NCBI RefSeq assembly: GCF_003477605.1
Contig: NZ_QUDR01000019.1
Span: forward strand, 1-57,850
Direction: 5' to 3'
From: Clostridium sp. AF37-5
GTDB taxonomy: Bacteria; Bacillota; Clostridia; Lachnospirales; Lachnospiraceae
Length of the DNA stretch: 57,850 nucleotides
Shown: positions 31,651 to 40,375 of the stretch, in pieces
How the letters are laid out: every line of letters begins with the position of its first letter
Numbering within the stretch: position 1 is the first letter of the stretch
Program-made: the position numbers and the translations under genes
The notes under the pieces: model-generated
Database searches by the model: none
What the model was told of the DNA's origin: nothing
Seen by the model: only the letters and a program-made list of their open reading frames with translations

Positions 31651-34089
31651 ATGAAATTCGGAAAATTTGATGACGCCAATCGTGAATATGTGATTACAAC
31701 CCCCAAAACACCACTGCCTTGGATTAACTATTTAGGCAGCACGGATTTCTTTTCTTTGATTTCCAACACCGGTGGCGGGTACAGTTTCTATAAAGATGCA
31801 AAGTTGTTGCGCTTGACACGTTACCGCTACAACAACATTCCAAACGATGAGGGTGGCCGTTACTTCTATATAAAAGACGGTGATACCGTATGGAATCCCG
31901 GTTGGATGCCGGTCAAAACAGATTTGGATTCCTATGAATGCCACCACGGCATGGGTTACACCCGCTTTATATCTGAGAAAGATGGAATCAATGCAAATCT
32001 TTTGACTTTTGTTCCGGTTCACGACAATTGTGAAATCAATGAAATCACAATTACCAACACAACAGATTGCGAGCGCACCATAACTTTATTTTCCTATATT
32101 GAGTTCTGTCTCTGGAATGCAATGGATGATATGACAAACTTCCAGCGAAACTTAAATACCGGAGAAGTAGAGATTATCGGCTCCCGCATTTACCACAAAA
32201 CAGAATACCGCGAGCGCCGCAACCATTATGCGGTCTTTGCCGTAAATCATGATATTGACGGATTTGATACAAGCCGCGACGCCTTTCTTGGTGCATACCG
32301 CAGTGCTGCAGCCCCTCTTGCCATCGAACAGGGAAATGCTACCAATTCGATCGCAAGCGGCTGGTATCCGATTGGTTCACACCAGATTAATCTGACATTG
32401 AAACCGGGTGAATGTGAGACACTTGTATTCGTTCTCGGCTACTGCGAAAATGACCCGGATGATAAATTTGAAGCACCAAATGTAATTAACAAAAAACCGG
32501 CAGACGAACTGCTTAACAAATACCAAACGAAAGAGCAGGTAAGCGATGCCTTCCACGAATTGAATGAGCATTGGAACCGTCTCCTCTCCCACTATACGGT
32601 GAAGTCAGGGGATGAAAAATTAAACCGCATGGTAAATATCTGGAACCAGTATCAGTGCATGGTTACCTTTAATATGTCGCGTTCCGCTTCTTATTATGAG
32701 TCCGGAATCGGACGAGGTATGGGATTCCGTGATTCCTGTCAGGATTTGCTTGGCTTTGTCCACCTGATTCCGGACCGCGCCAGAGAGCGAATCATCGATA
32801 TCGCATCCACACAGTTTGCTGACGGCAGTGCTTACCACCAGTATCAGCCATTAACAAAAAAAGGAAACAGTGATATCGGTAGCGGATTCAACGATGATCC
32901 ATTGTGGCTGATTGCCGGAACTTCCGCTTACATCCGTGAAACCGGTGATTTCTCCATTTTGGACGAAACCGTTCCTTATGATAATGATTTTAGCGTGGCA
33001 ACAAGTTTGTTTGAACATCTGACACGCTCCTTTAACTACACAGTCAACCACAAAGGACCGCACAATCTCCCATTGATTGGACGCGCCGACTGGAACGACT
33101 GCCTGAACTTGAACTGCTTCTCCAAAGAACCGGGCGAATCCTTCCAGACCTTTGGCCCAAGCGAAGGACCGGTTGCTGAATCGGTATTTATTGCCGGTAT
33201 GTTTGTCAAATACGGTAAAGAATACGCTGACCTCTGCGACGCAATTAATAAACCGGAAGAAGCCAAAAGAGCCAGAGAAGAAGTTGAAAAAATGGTCGCA
33301 GCCATTGAAGAAAGCGGTTGGGACGGCGAATGGTTCTTACGTGCTTACGACGCAGACGGCAACAAAGTCGGTTCCAAAGAATGCGAAGAGGGACAGATTT
33401 ACATTGAACCTCAGGGCTTCTGTGTACTGGCAGGTGTCGGCGTAGAAAACGGCCTTGCTAAAAAAGCATTAGATTCCGTAAAAGAAAAACTGGATACCAA
33501 ATATGGTATTGTACTTTTGCAGCCACCATATACAAGATACTATGTAAACCTTGGCGAAATTTCTTCTTATCCACCGGGATACAAAGAAAATGCCGGTATC
33601 TTCTGTCACAATAACCCTTGGATTTCCGCTGCTGAAACACAGATTGGACGCGGTGACAGAGCTTTTGAAATTTACCGCAAAACCTGCCCGGCTTATTTAG
33701 AAGAAATCAGTGAAATCCATCGCACCGAACCGTATGTCTATTCCCAGATGATTGCCGGAAAAGATGCTAAGACATTTGGTGAAGCGAAAAACAGCTGGCT
33801 CACAGGAACTGCCGCCTGGACCTTCTTAAATGTATCCCAATTCATTTTAGGTGTTGAGCCAACATTAAAAGGATTGAGCGTAAACCCATGTATTCCGAAA
33901 AACTTTGGTGACTTTACAATTACCCGTACATTCCGCGGTGTTGAATACAACATTGAAGTAAAGAATCCGGATAATGTTGAAAAGGGTGTAAAGGAATTAA
34001 TTGTTGACGGACAAAGTCTTGGACAGACAACCGTAATTCCGTATGACGCATCCAAAAAACAAGTTTCTGTAACCGTACAAATGGGTTAA
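31651..34089 (+). CDS. cbpA: Cellobiose phosphorylase (GH94)
   Basis: This 812-residue cytoplasmic enzyme splits cellobiose with phosphate to alpha-glucose-1-phosphate and glucose. Size and sequence match GH94 cellobiose phosphorylases (for example Clostridium thermocellum, about 811). Visible motifs: [21 protein letters not shown] at the start, [13 protein letters not shown], and the catalytic Asp in RADWNDCLN (D480). The start has GGAGG seven bases upstream. It is preceded by its own promoter and operator and a repeat-rich leader, and is followed by a strong bidirectional terminator. It should act on sugar taken up by the neighbouring importer. Confidence 0.94.
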   Translation: MKFGKFDDANREYVITTPKTPLPWINYLGSTDFFSLISNTGGGYSFYKDAKLLRLTRYRYNNIPNDEGGRYFYIKDGDTVWNPGWMPVKTDLDSYECHHGMGYTRFISEKDGINANLLTFVPVHDNCEINEITITNTTDCERTITLFSYIEFCLWNAMDDMTNFQRNLNTGEVEIIGSRIYHKTEYRERRNHYAVFAVNHDIDGFDTSRDAFLGAYRSAAAPLAIEQGNATNSIASGWYPIGSHQINLTLKPGECETLVFVLGYCENDPDDKFEAPNVINKKPADELLNKYQTKEQVSDAFHELNEHWNRLLSHYTVKSGDEKLNRMVNIWNQYQCMVTFNMSRSASYYESGIGRGMGFRDSCQDLLGFVHLIPDRARERIIDIASTQFADGSAYHQYQPLTKKGNSDIGSGFNDDPLWLIAGTSAYIRETGDFSILDETVPYDNDFSVATSLFEHLTRSFNYTVNHKGPHNLPLIGRADWNDCLNLNCFSKEPGESFQTFGPSEGPVAESVFIAGMFVKYGKEYADLCDAINKPEEAKRAREEVEKMVAAIEESGWDGEWFLRAYDADGNKVGSKECEEGQIYIEPQGFCVLAGVGVENGLAKKALDSVKEKLDTKYGIVLLQPPYTRYYVNLGEISSYPPGYKENAGIFCHNNPWISAAETQIGRGDRAFEIYRKTCPAYLEEISEIHRTEPYVYSQMIAGKDAKTFGEAKNSWLTGTAAWTFLNVSQFILGVEPTLKGLSVNPCIPKNFGDFTITRTFRGVEYNIEVKNPDNVEKGVKELIVDGQSLGQTTVIPYDASKKQVSVTVQMG

Positions 34090-34096
34090 TAAAAAA

Positions 34097-34139
34097 GAAA
34101 AGACCTGCCGTGCAGTAAACCACACGGCAGGTCTTTTTT
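34097..34139. terminator. Bidirectional terminator between cbpA and the ABC operon
   Basis: AAAGACCTGCCGTG pairs with CACGGCAGGTCTTT around a short loop, with A-run before and T-run after, so it serves both convergent transcripts. Confidence 0.9.
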
Positions 34140-34145
34140 ATTCTT

Positions 34146-35879
34146 TTAGCTCCACTGAGCATCAAACAAATTCTTATAAAATCCATTTGCAGCTAACAGT
34201 TCTTCATGATTTCCCTGCTCCACGATTTTTCCATCCCGCATCACAAGAATCACATCTGCTTCCTGAATGGTTGACAAACGATGCGCCACCAGAAAACTCG
34301 TTCTACCCTGCATCATCGTAGCAAACGCCTTCTGAATCCTCATCTCGGTGCGCGTATCAATGGATGAAGTTGCCTCATCCAAAATCAGCATTGGCGGCAG
34401 ACAAAGCATTACTCTCGTAATACATAACAACTGTTTTTGTCCTGCCGACAAACTTCCGCCATCTTCACCAATCACGGTATCGTAACCGTTTGGAAGTCTC
34501 TTAATAAAACTGTGTGCGTGACTTGCCTTTGCCGCTGCTAGCACTTCATCGTCCGTCGCATTCTCACGCCCCATCACGATATTCTCCCGGATGGTTCCCT
34601 GCTTTAACCACGTTTCCTGAAGCACCATACCATAATTAGCACGAAGACTCTCTCTCGTCACTTTCCGGATATCTTTTTCACTTACTTTAATTGCACCGGA
34701 ATTTACATCATAAAACCGCATCAAGAGATTAATTAACGTCGTTTTACCACAGCCGGTAGGACCAACAATTGCTACACGCTGTCCGGGCTTTACCTGTAAA
34801 TTAAAATGCTCAATCAATTTCTGATTCGGCTCATAAGAAAAATACACATCTTCAATTTCCACTTTTCCATCTGCTTTGCCAAGCTTTATGGCATCTTCTG
34901 AATCCGGAATCTCCGGTGTTTCTTCAATCAACTCAAGCACTCGTCCGGCACAGGCAATCGCATTTTGAAGTTCTGTCACGACACCTGAAATTTCGTTAAA
35001 CGGTTTTGTATACTGGTTTGCGTAACTTAAGAAACAGGAAAGCTGCCCAACCGAAATACCGCCCTGAATCGCGAAAAAAGCACCAAACACACCAACTGCC
35101 GCATACACAAGCGCATTGACAAAACGAGTGGACGGATTGGTAATGGATGAGAAAAAGGTTCCCTGAAGCGAATACTTAGAAAGACGGTCATTAATTTCAT
35201 CAAAACGGTCTCCTACTTCATTCTCCTGTCCAAATGCCTGAACTACTTTCTGGTTGCCAATCATTTCTTCAATCAGCGCCGTCTGCTCCCCTCTGGTCTC
35301 TGACTGCATACGAAACATCTGATATGTTCTTTTCGCAATAAACGCTGCCACAAACAGAGATACCGGTGTCAAAACCACAACGACTAATGCAATCGGTACA
35401 CTGACACTAAGCATAAAGCCAAGCGTTCCTAAAATCGTAATTACACCGGTAAACAACTGGGTAAATCCCATCAACAATCCGTCGGCAAACTGGTCGGCAT
35501 CCGCAATAACACGGCTCACAATTCCACCATAAGAATGACTGTCAATGTAACTAAGCGGAAGTATCTGAATTTTCTCAAAAGCATCCGTACGGATATCACG
35601 CACAACACTGTAAGTGATTTTGTTATTGGCAACATTCATCACCCATTGTGCCGCCATCGTAAGCAAAATAGCAATTCCGATTTTCACACAAATGTGATAA
35701 ACACCGGCAAAATCAACTTGTCCTTTTCCTACAATCAAATCCACTGCTTGTCCGGTAAGAATCGGCACGTAAAGGGTAAGCACAACCGTAATCAGCGCCA
35801 GTACAAGAGAAACAATCAGGAAAAACCGGTAGCGGCGGATATAATGCAGCACCTTTTTTATCGTTTCCTTCTGCGTCAT
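34146..35879 (-). CDS. ABC exporter half-transporter, catalytic partner
   Basis: A 577-residue membrane-plus-ATPase protein: six spans (about 15-310) and a nucleotide-binding domain (about 340-575). Walker A is GPTGCGKTT, Walker B MLILDEATSSID with Glu, switch His in VAHRLST. The signature is LSAGQ instead of LSGGQ. Its neighbour has a deviant Walker B and switch, so the two form a heterodimer with one degenerate ATP site, as in TM287/288 or LmrCD-type multidrug exporters. It is the last of the five-gene operon. Substrate not known. Confidence 0.9.
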   Translation of the reverse strand: MTQKETIKKVLHYIRRYRFFLIVSLVLALITVVLTLYVPILTGQAVDLIVGKGQVDFAGVYHICVKIGIAILLTMAAQWVMNVANNKITYSVVRDIRTDAFEKIQILPLSYIDSHSYGGIVSRVIADADQFADGLLMGFTQLFTGVITILGTLGFMLSVSVPIALVVVVLTPVSLFVAAFIAKRTYQMFRMQSETRGEQTALIEEMIGNQKVVQAFGQENEVGDRFDEINDRLSKYSLQGTFFSSITNPSTRFVNALVYAAVGVFGAFFAIQGGISVGQLSCFLSYANQYTKPFNEISGVVTELQNAIACAGRVLELIEETPEIPDSEDAIKLGKADGKVEIEDVYFSYEPNQKLIEHFNLQVKPGQRVAIVGPTGCGKTTLINLLMRFYDVNSGAIKVSEKDIRKVTRESLRANYGMVLQETWLKQGTIRENIVMGRENATDDEVLAAAKASHAHSFIKRLPNGYDTVIGEDGGSLSAGQKQLLCITRVMLCLPPMLILDEATSSIDTRTEMRIQKAFATMMQGRTSFLVAHRLSTIQEADVILVMRDGKIVEQGNHEELLAANGFYKNLFDAQWS

Positions 35880-35881
35880 GA

Positions 35882-37606
35882 CTATCTTGCCCCCTTTCCG
35901 TATTGGGATTCATAAATTTCCCGGTAGACCTCACAGGAATCAATCAGCGTATCATGCGTTCCCATTCCTACAATCACGCCATCATCAAGCACAACAATCT
36001 TATCTGCATTTCGCACCGAAGCCGCACGCTGGGAAACAATAAAAAGTGTCATATCTTTTAATTCTTCGCGAATTGCCTTTCTAAGAGCGGCATCCGTTGC
36101 ATAATCAAGTGCCGAGGCACTATCATCCATAATCAATATTTCCGGTCTTCTCACCAATGCTCTGGCAATTGTCAGACGCTGTTTCTGTCCGCCGGAGAAA
36201 TTTCGCCCTCCCTGCTCCACAACCGAATCCAGTCCATCCGGTTTTCCAAGAACAACTTCTTTTGCCTGAGCAATTTCAAGCGCCTTCCACATTTCCTCTT
36301 CCGTTGCATCTTTTTTGCCCCATTGCAGGTTGGAGCGGATGGTTCCTTCAAACAAAACGGCTTTCTGAAGCACAACACCAATCCGGTTTCTCAACAAGGC
36401 AAGTGACTGCTTATGAACCTCTACGCCATCAACGAGTAATTTACCGGATGTAATATCATAAAATCTCGGAATCAAATGAACTAACGATGTTTTTCCGGAA
36501 CCGGTACCACCGATAACGCCAACGGTCTCTCCCTTTTTCACGGAAAAATGAATATCGGTAAGGGATTCCGTATGGGTTCCCGGATAGACAAGACCGACAT
36601 GTTCAAATGAAACAGCAATGTCGCCATCCCCCGGCTTTGTCTCCTCATTCGGCGTAGAAAGTCCCGGTTCTCTCTCAAAGACTTCCTGCACACGGTCACC
36701 ACAGGCAATCGCTTTATTTACCATAACAATCATGTTCGCCAGTTTGATTAATTCTACCAAAATCTGTGCCGTATAATTAACTAACGCAACTACCTGTCCC
36801 TGAGACAAATAACCGGCATCTACTTTCAGCGCACCAATCCAGATTAACGCAATTACTCCGACATTGATAATCAGATAGGTAATCGGGTTTGTAAGTGCGG
36901 AAACTCTTCCCACTACCATCTGGAACTTATTTAATGCCTGATTTTCTTCCGCAAATTTTTCCTTCTCCTGTTCCTGCTTATTAAAAGCACGCTGCACACG
37001 GACACCGGACAAATTCTCACGGGTTCTTCCTAACAGTTTATCAAGTGCCTCCTGCACACGGCGGTACATCGGAATACTGACAAACATCACACCGAAAATA
37101 ACGATTGATAATAATGGAATGACAACTACAAAAACAAGCGCAGCCTTGACATCAATTGTAAACGCCATAACCATCGCACCGAGCACTACAAACGGCGAAC
37201 GCAGAAACAAACGAAGTGCCATATTAACAGCTGCCTGTAACTGGTTCGTATCACTTGTCAAACGGGTAATCAATGTAGAACTTCCTACCTGGTCAACATC
37301 TCCAAACGATAAGGACTGAATATGACGGAACAACGCCTGTCTCAGTCCGGCGGCAAATCCCACAGCTGCTTTCGCCGCAAAATACTGCGCCACAAGAGCA
37401 GCGGTCAAACCAACCGCTGCCAAAAGAACCAATATACCTCCCATCCATCCAATAAAACCATAATCTCTGCTTCCGATTCCATGGTCAATAATTGCTGCCA
37501 TAACAAGCGGTACAAATAATTCTAACGTCGCCTCAAACAATTTAAACAACGGGGCGAAAATACACTCTTTTTTGTATGAACTTAAAAACTTAAATAACTG
37601 CTTCAC
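35882..37606 (-). CDS. ABC exporter half-transporter, degenerate partner
   Basis: Starts at GTG (37604-37606) after AGGAGG; 574 residues with six spans and a nucleotide-binding domain. Walker A GGTGSGKTS and signature FSGGQKQR are normal, but Walker B reads ILIMDDSASALD (Asp in place of catalytic Glu) and the switch is VSQRAAS (Gln in place of His). All these changes fall in the same composite site as the partner's LSAGQ, so that site is built to be non-hydrolysing. It overlaps the upstream gene by 17 bp and precedes its partner by 2 bp. Confidence 0.9.
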   Translation of the reverse strand: MKQLFKFLSSYKKECIFAPLFKLFEATLELFVPLVMAAIIDHGIGSRDYGFIGWMGGILVLLAAVGLTAALVAQYFAAKAAVGFAAGLRQALFRHIQSLSFGDVDQVGSSTLITRLTSDTNQLQAAVNMALRLFLRSPFVVLGAMVMAFTIDVKAALVFVVVIPLLSIVIFGVMFVSIPMYRRVQEALDKLLGRTRENLSGVRVQRAFNKQEQEKEKFAEENQALNKFQMVVGRVSALTNPITYLIINVGVIALIWIGALKVDAGYLSQGQVVALVNYTAQILVELIKLANMIVMVNKAIACGDRVQEVFEREPGLSTPNEETKPGDGDIAVSFEHVGLVYPGTHTESLTDIHFSVKKGETVGVIGGTGSGKTSLVHLIPRFYDITSGKLLVDGVEVHKQSLALLRNRIGVVLQKAVLFEGTIRSNLQWGKKDATEEEMWKALEIAQAKEVVLGKPDGLDSVVEQGGRNFSGGQKQRLTIARALVRRPEILIMDDSASALDYATDAALRKAIREELKDMTLFIVSQRAASVRNADKIVVLDDGVIVGMGTHDTLIDSCEVYREIYESQYGKGAR

Positions 37607-39809
37607 ACTTTCCTCCTAGTGGTAAATTTTCGTCTCCCTGCATTGCTAACTGTGCTTTTACAAGTCGATAATAAATACCTCTCTTTGCAATCAATTCTTC
37701 ATGAGACCCCACTTCCGCAACACGATGTCCGTCAATTACAACAAGTCTGTCTGCATGTTTTAACGTCGAAAGACGATGCGCAATCGCAAAGGTAGTACGC
37801 CCCTTGGTCAAACGCTCCAATGCTTGTTGTATCATAAATTCACTCTCCGTGTCAAGACTTGCCGTTGCTTCATCTAAAATTAACAGTCTAGGTTCATTCA
37901 AAATTGCTCTTGCAATCGCAATCCGCTGTCTCTCTCCACCGGACAAACTGTGTCCTTTTTCTCCCACATATGTATTATAGCCATCCGGCGTCTGTGATAT
38001 AAATTCATGTGCATTTGCCGTTTTTGCCGCCATTATCACTTCTTCTAATGAGGCATCCGGTCTGGCAAAACGGATATTTTCAAGAATTGTCCCAGAGAAT
38101 AAAAATGTCTCCTGTAACACCACACCAATTTGTGAATGAAAATAATCCGACTGGATTTCCTTTATATTATGCCCATCGACCAACAATTTACCATCATCCA
38201 CCTCATAAAGACGCATAATCAGATTGATAATCGTAGACTTTCCGGTTCCGGATGCGCCTACAATACCAATCATTTCCCCTTTCTTTATCGTAAGATTCAA
38301 ATCTTCCAAAACCGGCTGATACGATTTGTAACCAAACGAGGCATGCTCAAACCGGATTTCTCCTTCCACATCAAGGCGAATCGGCTTTTGCACATCCTCA
38401 ATAAAAGGTTCCTGTGTCAAAACATCATTGATTCTTTCCATACTGCTAATCAGATTCATCAGTTCTCTCGGCATATTTGTCATCCAATTTAGGTACATAT
38501 ATAAAAGCTGTGTATATGTTACAAACTGTAGCAGTTCACCGGTCGTCATCCTGCCGCCTAATACATCCAATCCACCAAAATAAATCACAAGGAACACACC
38601 AGCTCCCATCAAAAGGCTTACCATCGGCATAAACACAGCCCAAAACACTTCATTTTTTGTCTGTACACGACAGAACTCATCCGTAAGCATATTGAATTTA
38701 TCTCGCTCATTTTCTTCTTTTCCATAGGATTTCACCACGCGCATACCGGATATCACATCCTGCAAACTGCTGTTTACCTCATCGCTCTTCTTAAACTGCA
38801 AATGAAACCGTCTGTGAATATTCTTTCGGAACGCATACGTCACAAATACTGCCGCCGGAATGAAAACAAACGCAAGCAGTGCAAGTTTTACATTGAGTAA
38901 CACCATAAAAATAATGTCACAGGCAAAAATAAAACAGACCGTAAACATATTACAGAAAGTTCGCTCCATAAATTCACGAATCTTTCCCGTATCAAAAACA
39001 ATTCGGTTCATCAATTCGCCCGGCCTTCTGTCATTGATAAAATTCAGCGATAAAATCTGAATGTGGGAAAACATCCGCTGCCGCAAATCTTTTGAAATAG
39101 TTGCGCCTAAAACCGTACAGTAATACGTTTTTAAAATGTTAATCACAACAATTCCGACACTTAACAAAAACATGATGCCAAGGCAGATAAAAGCGGTTGA
39201 AATTCCACCCTCTCTGCGTTTCAAAACATCGTCCACCAAATGCTTTTGTATTTCCGGATTCAAGAGTGTCACAACGGCAGCCAGAATCATTAACACAATG
39301 ATCCCCGCAAACTTTCTCTTATACGGTGCTGCCATTTTCAAAAAGCCTTTCCAGAATCCGCCCTCTTTGGAGCAGTGCGGACAATATTTCGTACCCGGTA
39401 TCGCATGGTGGCATTTCGGACATATTTTCTCGTATTCCGTACTGACTACCTCTTCCTCTCTGCCGGATGCCAGAATATGGATTCCTCTGGCAATGTAAGC
39501 ATAACGCGATAAATGTCTCGCCGAATAATGAACAATGTGCTTTGGCACACCGTCAAAATTGATTACTAAAAGTCCGCCACCGATTTTTGCCTCTGCTTTT
39601 ACATCGATACATTTGGAAACATCGTATTCCTGTTTGATACTGCCCTTTTCCACAACAAAAAGTCTGCGGTTTGTGACAATAAAATAGGAGTCTTCCAAAA
39701 AATTTCCGGCATCATCAATATCGACCGGAACCGCATAGTAAATGCGTTCGTTGTCCGTAAGCGAAATAACCTGCTCTGCCTCTTTTGGCAGTTCATATCT
39801 TAAAATCAT
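37590..39809 (-). CDS. ABC exporter with N-terminal PH-like and zinc-ribbon domains
   Basis: The 739-residue protein has an N-terminal cytoplasmic module of about 150 residues: a PH-like fold (SYFIVTNRRLFVVEKGSIKQ, then RHLSRYAYIARGIHIL) and a zinc ribbon (CPKCHHAIPGTKYCPHC). Six spans and an ATPase domain follow. Walker A GASGTGKST, signature LSGGERQR, Walker B LLILDEATASLD and AHRLST are all consensus. It pairs with the zinc-ribbon ABC protein encoded at 40372-42696; the DUF1854 gene lies between. The N-terminal module is not found in ordinary multidrug exporters. Confidence 0.88.
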   Translation of the reverse strand: MILRYELPKEAEQVISLTDNERIYYAVPVDIDDAGNFLEDSYFIVTNRRLFVVEKGSIKQEYDVSKCIDVKAEAKIGGGLLVINFDGVPKHIVHYSARHLSRYAYIARGIHILASGREEEVVSTEYEKICPKCHHAIPGTKYCPHCSKEGGFWKGFLKMAAPYKRKFAGIIVLMILAAVVTLLNPEIQKHLVDDVLKRREGGISTAFICLGIMFLLSVGIVVINILKTYYCTVLGATISKDLRQRMFSHIQILSLNFINDRRPGELMNRIVFDTGKIREFMERTFCNMFTVCFIFACDIIFMVLLNVKLALLAFVFIPAAVFVTYAFRKNIHRRFHLQFKKSDEVNSSLQDVISGMRVVKSYGKEENERDKFNMLTDEFCRVQTKNEVFWAVFMPMVSLLMGAGVFLVIYFGGLDVLGGRMTTGELLQFVTYTQLLYMYLNWMTNMPRELMNLISSMERINDVLTQEPFIEDVQKPIRLDVEGEIRFEHASFGYKSYQPVLEDLNLTIKKGEMIGIVGASGTGKSTIINLIMRLYEVDDGKLLVDGHNIKEIQSDYFHSQIGVVLQETFLFSGTILENIRFARPDASLEEVIMAAKTANAHEFISQTPDGYNTYVGEKGHSLSGGERQRIAIARAILNEPRLLILDEATASLDTESEFMIQQALERLTKGRTTFAIAHRLSTLKHADRLVVIDGHRVAEVGSHEELIAKRGIYYRLVKAQLAMQGDENLPLGGKCEAVI

Positions 39810-39832
39810 ACTGCTACCTCAAACTTTCTATC

Positions 39833-40375
39833 CTACAAGAACAAATCCAGTTTTCTTTGTTCCTTCTGCGAAAGAGCAAATACATCCCGTATCTCAAACC
39901 GGTTTTCATCCAAATCAGTGATGAGAAGACGGCAGTCACTTAACCGCACCACCGCATTACTTCCCATGTTAATCGTAAAGCGACACTCCCCACGGTCGGT
40001 CATAACATGAAAATAGGCATAACCATACTCATCCTTGATATCCAGAATCTTCTGAATTATCGGGGTAAAATAATGAAGATTTAACTGCTCCAAAAGCATT
40101 TTTCTCGTTTTCTTATCTACCTCTTTGATATTTTTTATTACCCCAATTTCATGGGAGCGTTCTTCTACCGTCCGAATCGAAAGAAAAGAATCCGGCTCAG
40201 TAAATGGAAACAGACGAATCACCTGAATCCTGTCCCACTTCTTTCCCTCGTAAGAAAGAGATAAAAAGCCGCCCTCTGTTCTCTCAAAAACAGCATTGTC
40301 CTGATTCAGATAGTGAATTGCCGTCATTTCCTCGACTTCATTTTCCATATTTGTGATGACTTGATTTTCACTCAT
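39833..40375 (-). CDS. DUF1854 protein associated with ABC exporters
   Basis: This 180-residue soluble protein matches DUF1854: FERTEGGFLSLSYEGKKWDR, VIRLFPFTEPDSFLSIRT, the EIGVIKNIKEVDKKTRKML stretch and YFHVMTDRGECRFTI. DUF1854 proteins occur beside or fused to ABC transporters, some in cyanophycin-related clusters; no cyanophycin gene is visible here. Its start overlaps the stop of the 775-residue ABC gene (ATGA), and 23 bp separate it from the next ABC gene, so the three products are made together. It probably regulates or couples to the transporter. Confidence 0.85.
   Translation of the reverse strand: MSENQVITNMENEVEEMTAIHYLNQDNAVFERTEGGFLSLSYEGKKWDRIQVIRLFPFTEPDSFLSIRTVEERSHEIGVIKNIKEVDKKTRKMLLEQLNLHYFTPIIQKILDIKDEYGYAYFHVMTDRGECRFTINMGSNAVVRLSDCRLLITDLDENRFEIRDVFALSQKEQRKLDLFL

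Noticed and set aside
31370..31706. Short minus-strand reading frames that share a peptide ending in AQIASSSYF
   Set aside because: They are translations of the tandem leader repeat; they have no ribosome site and lie in the untranslated leader of cbpA.
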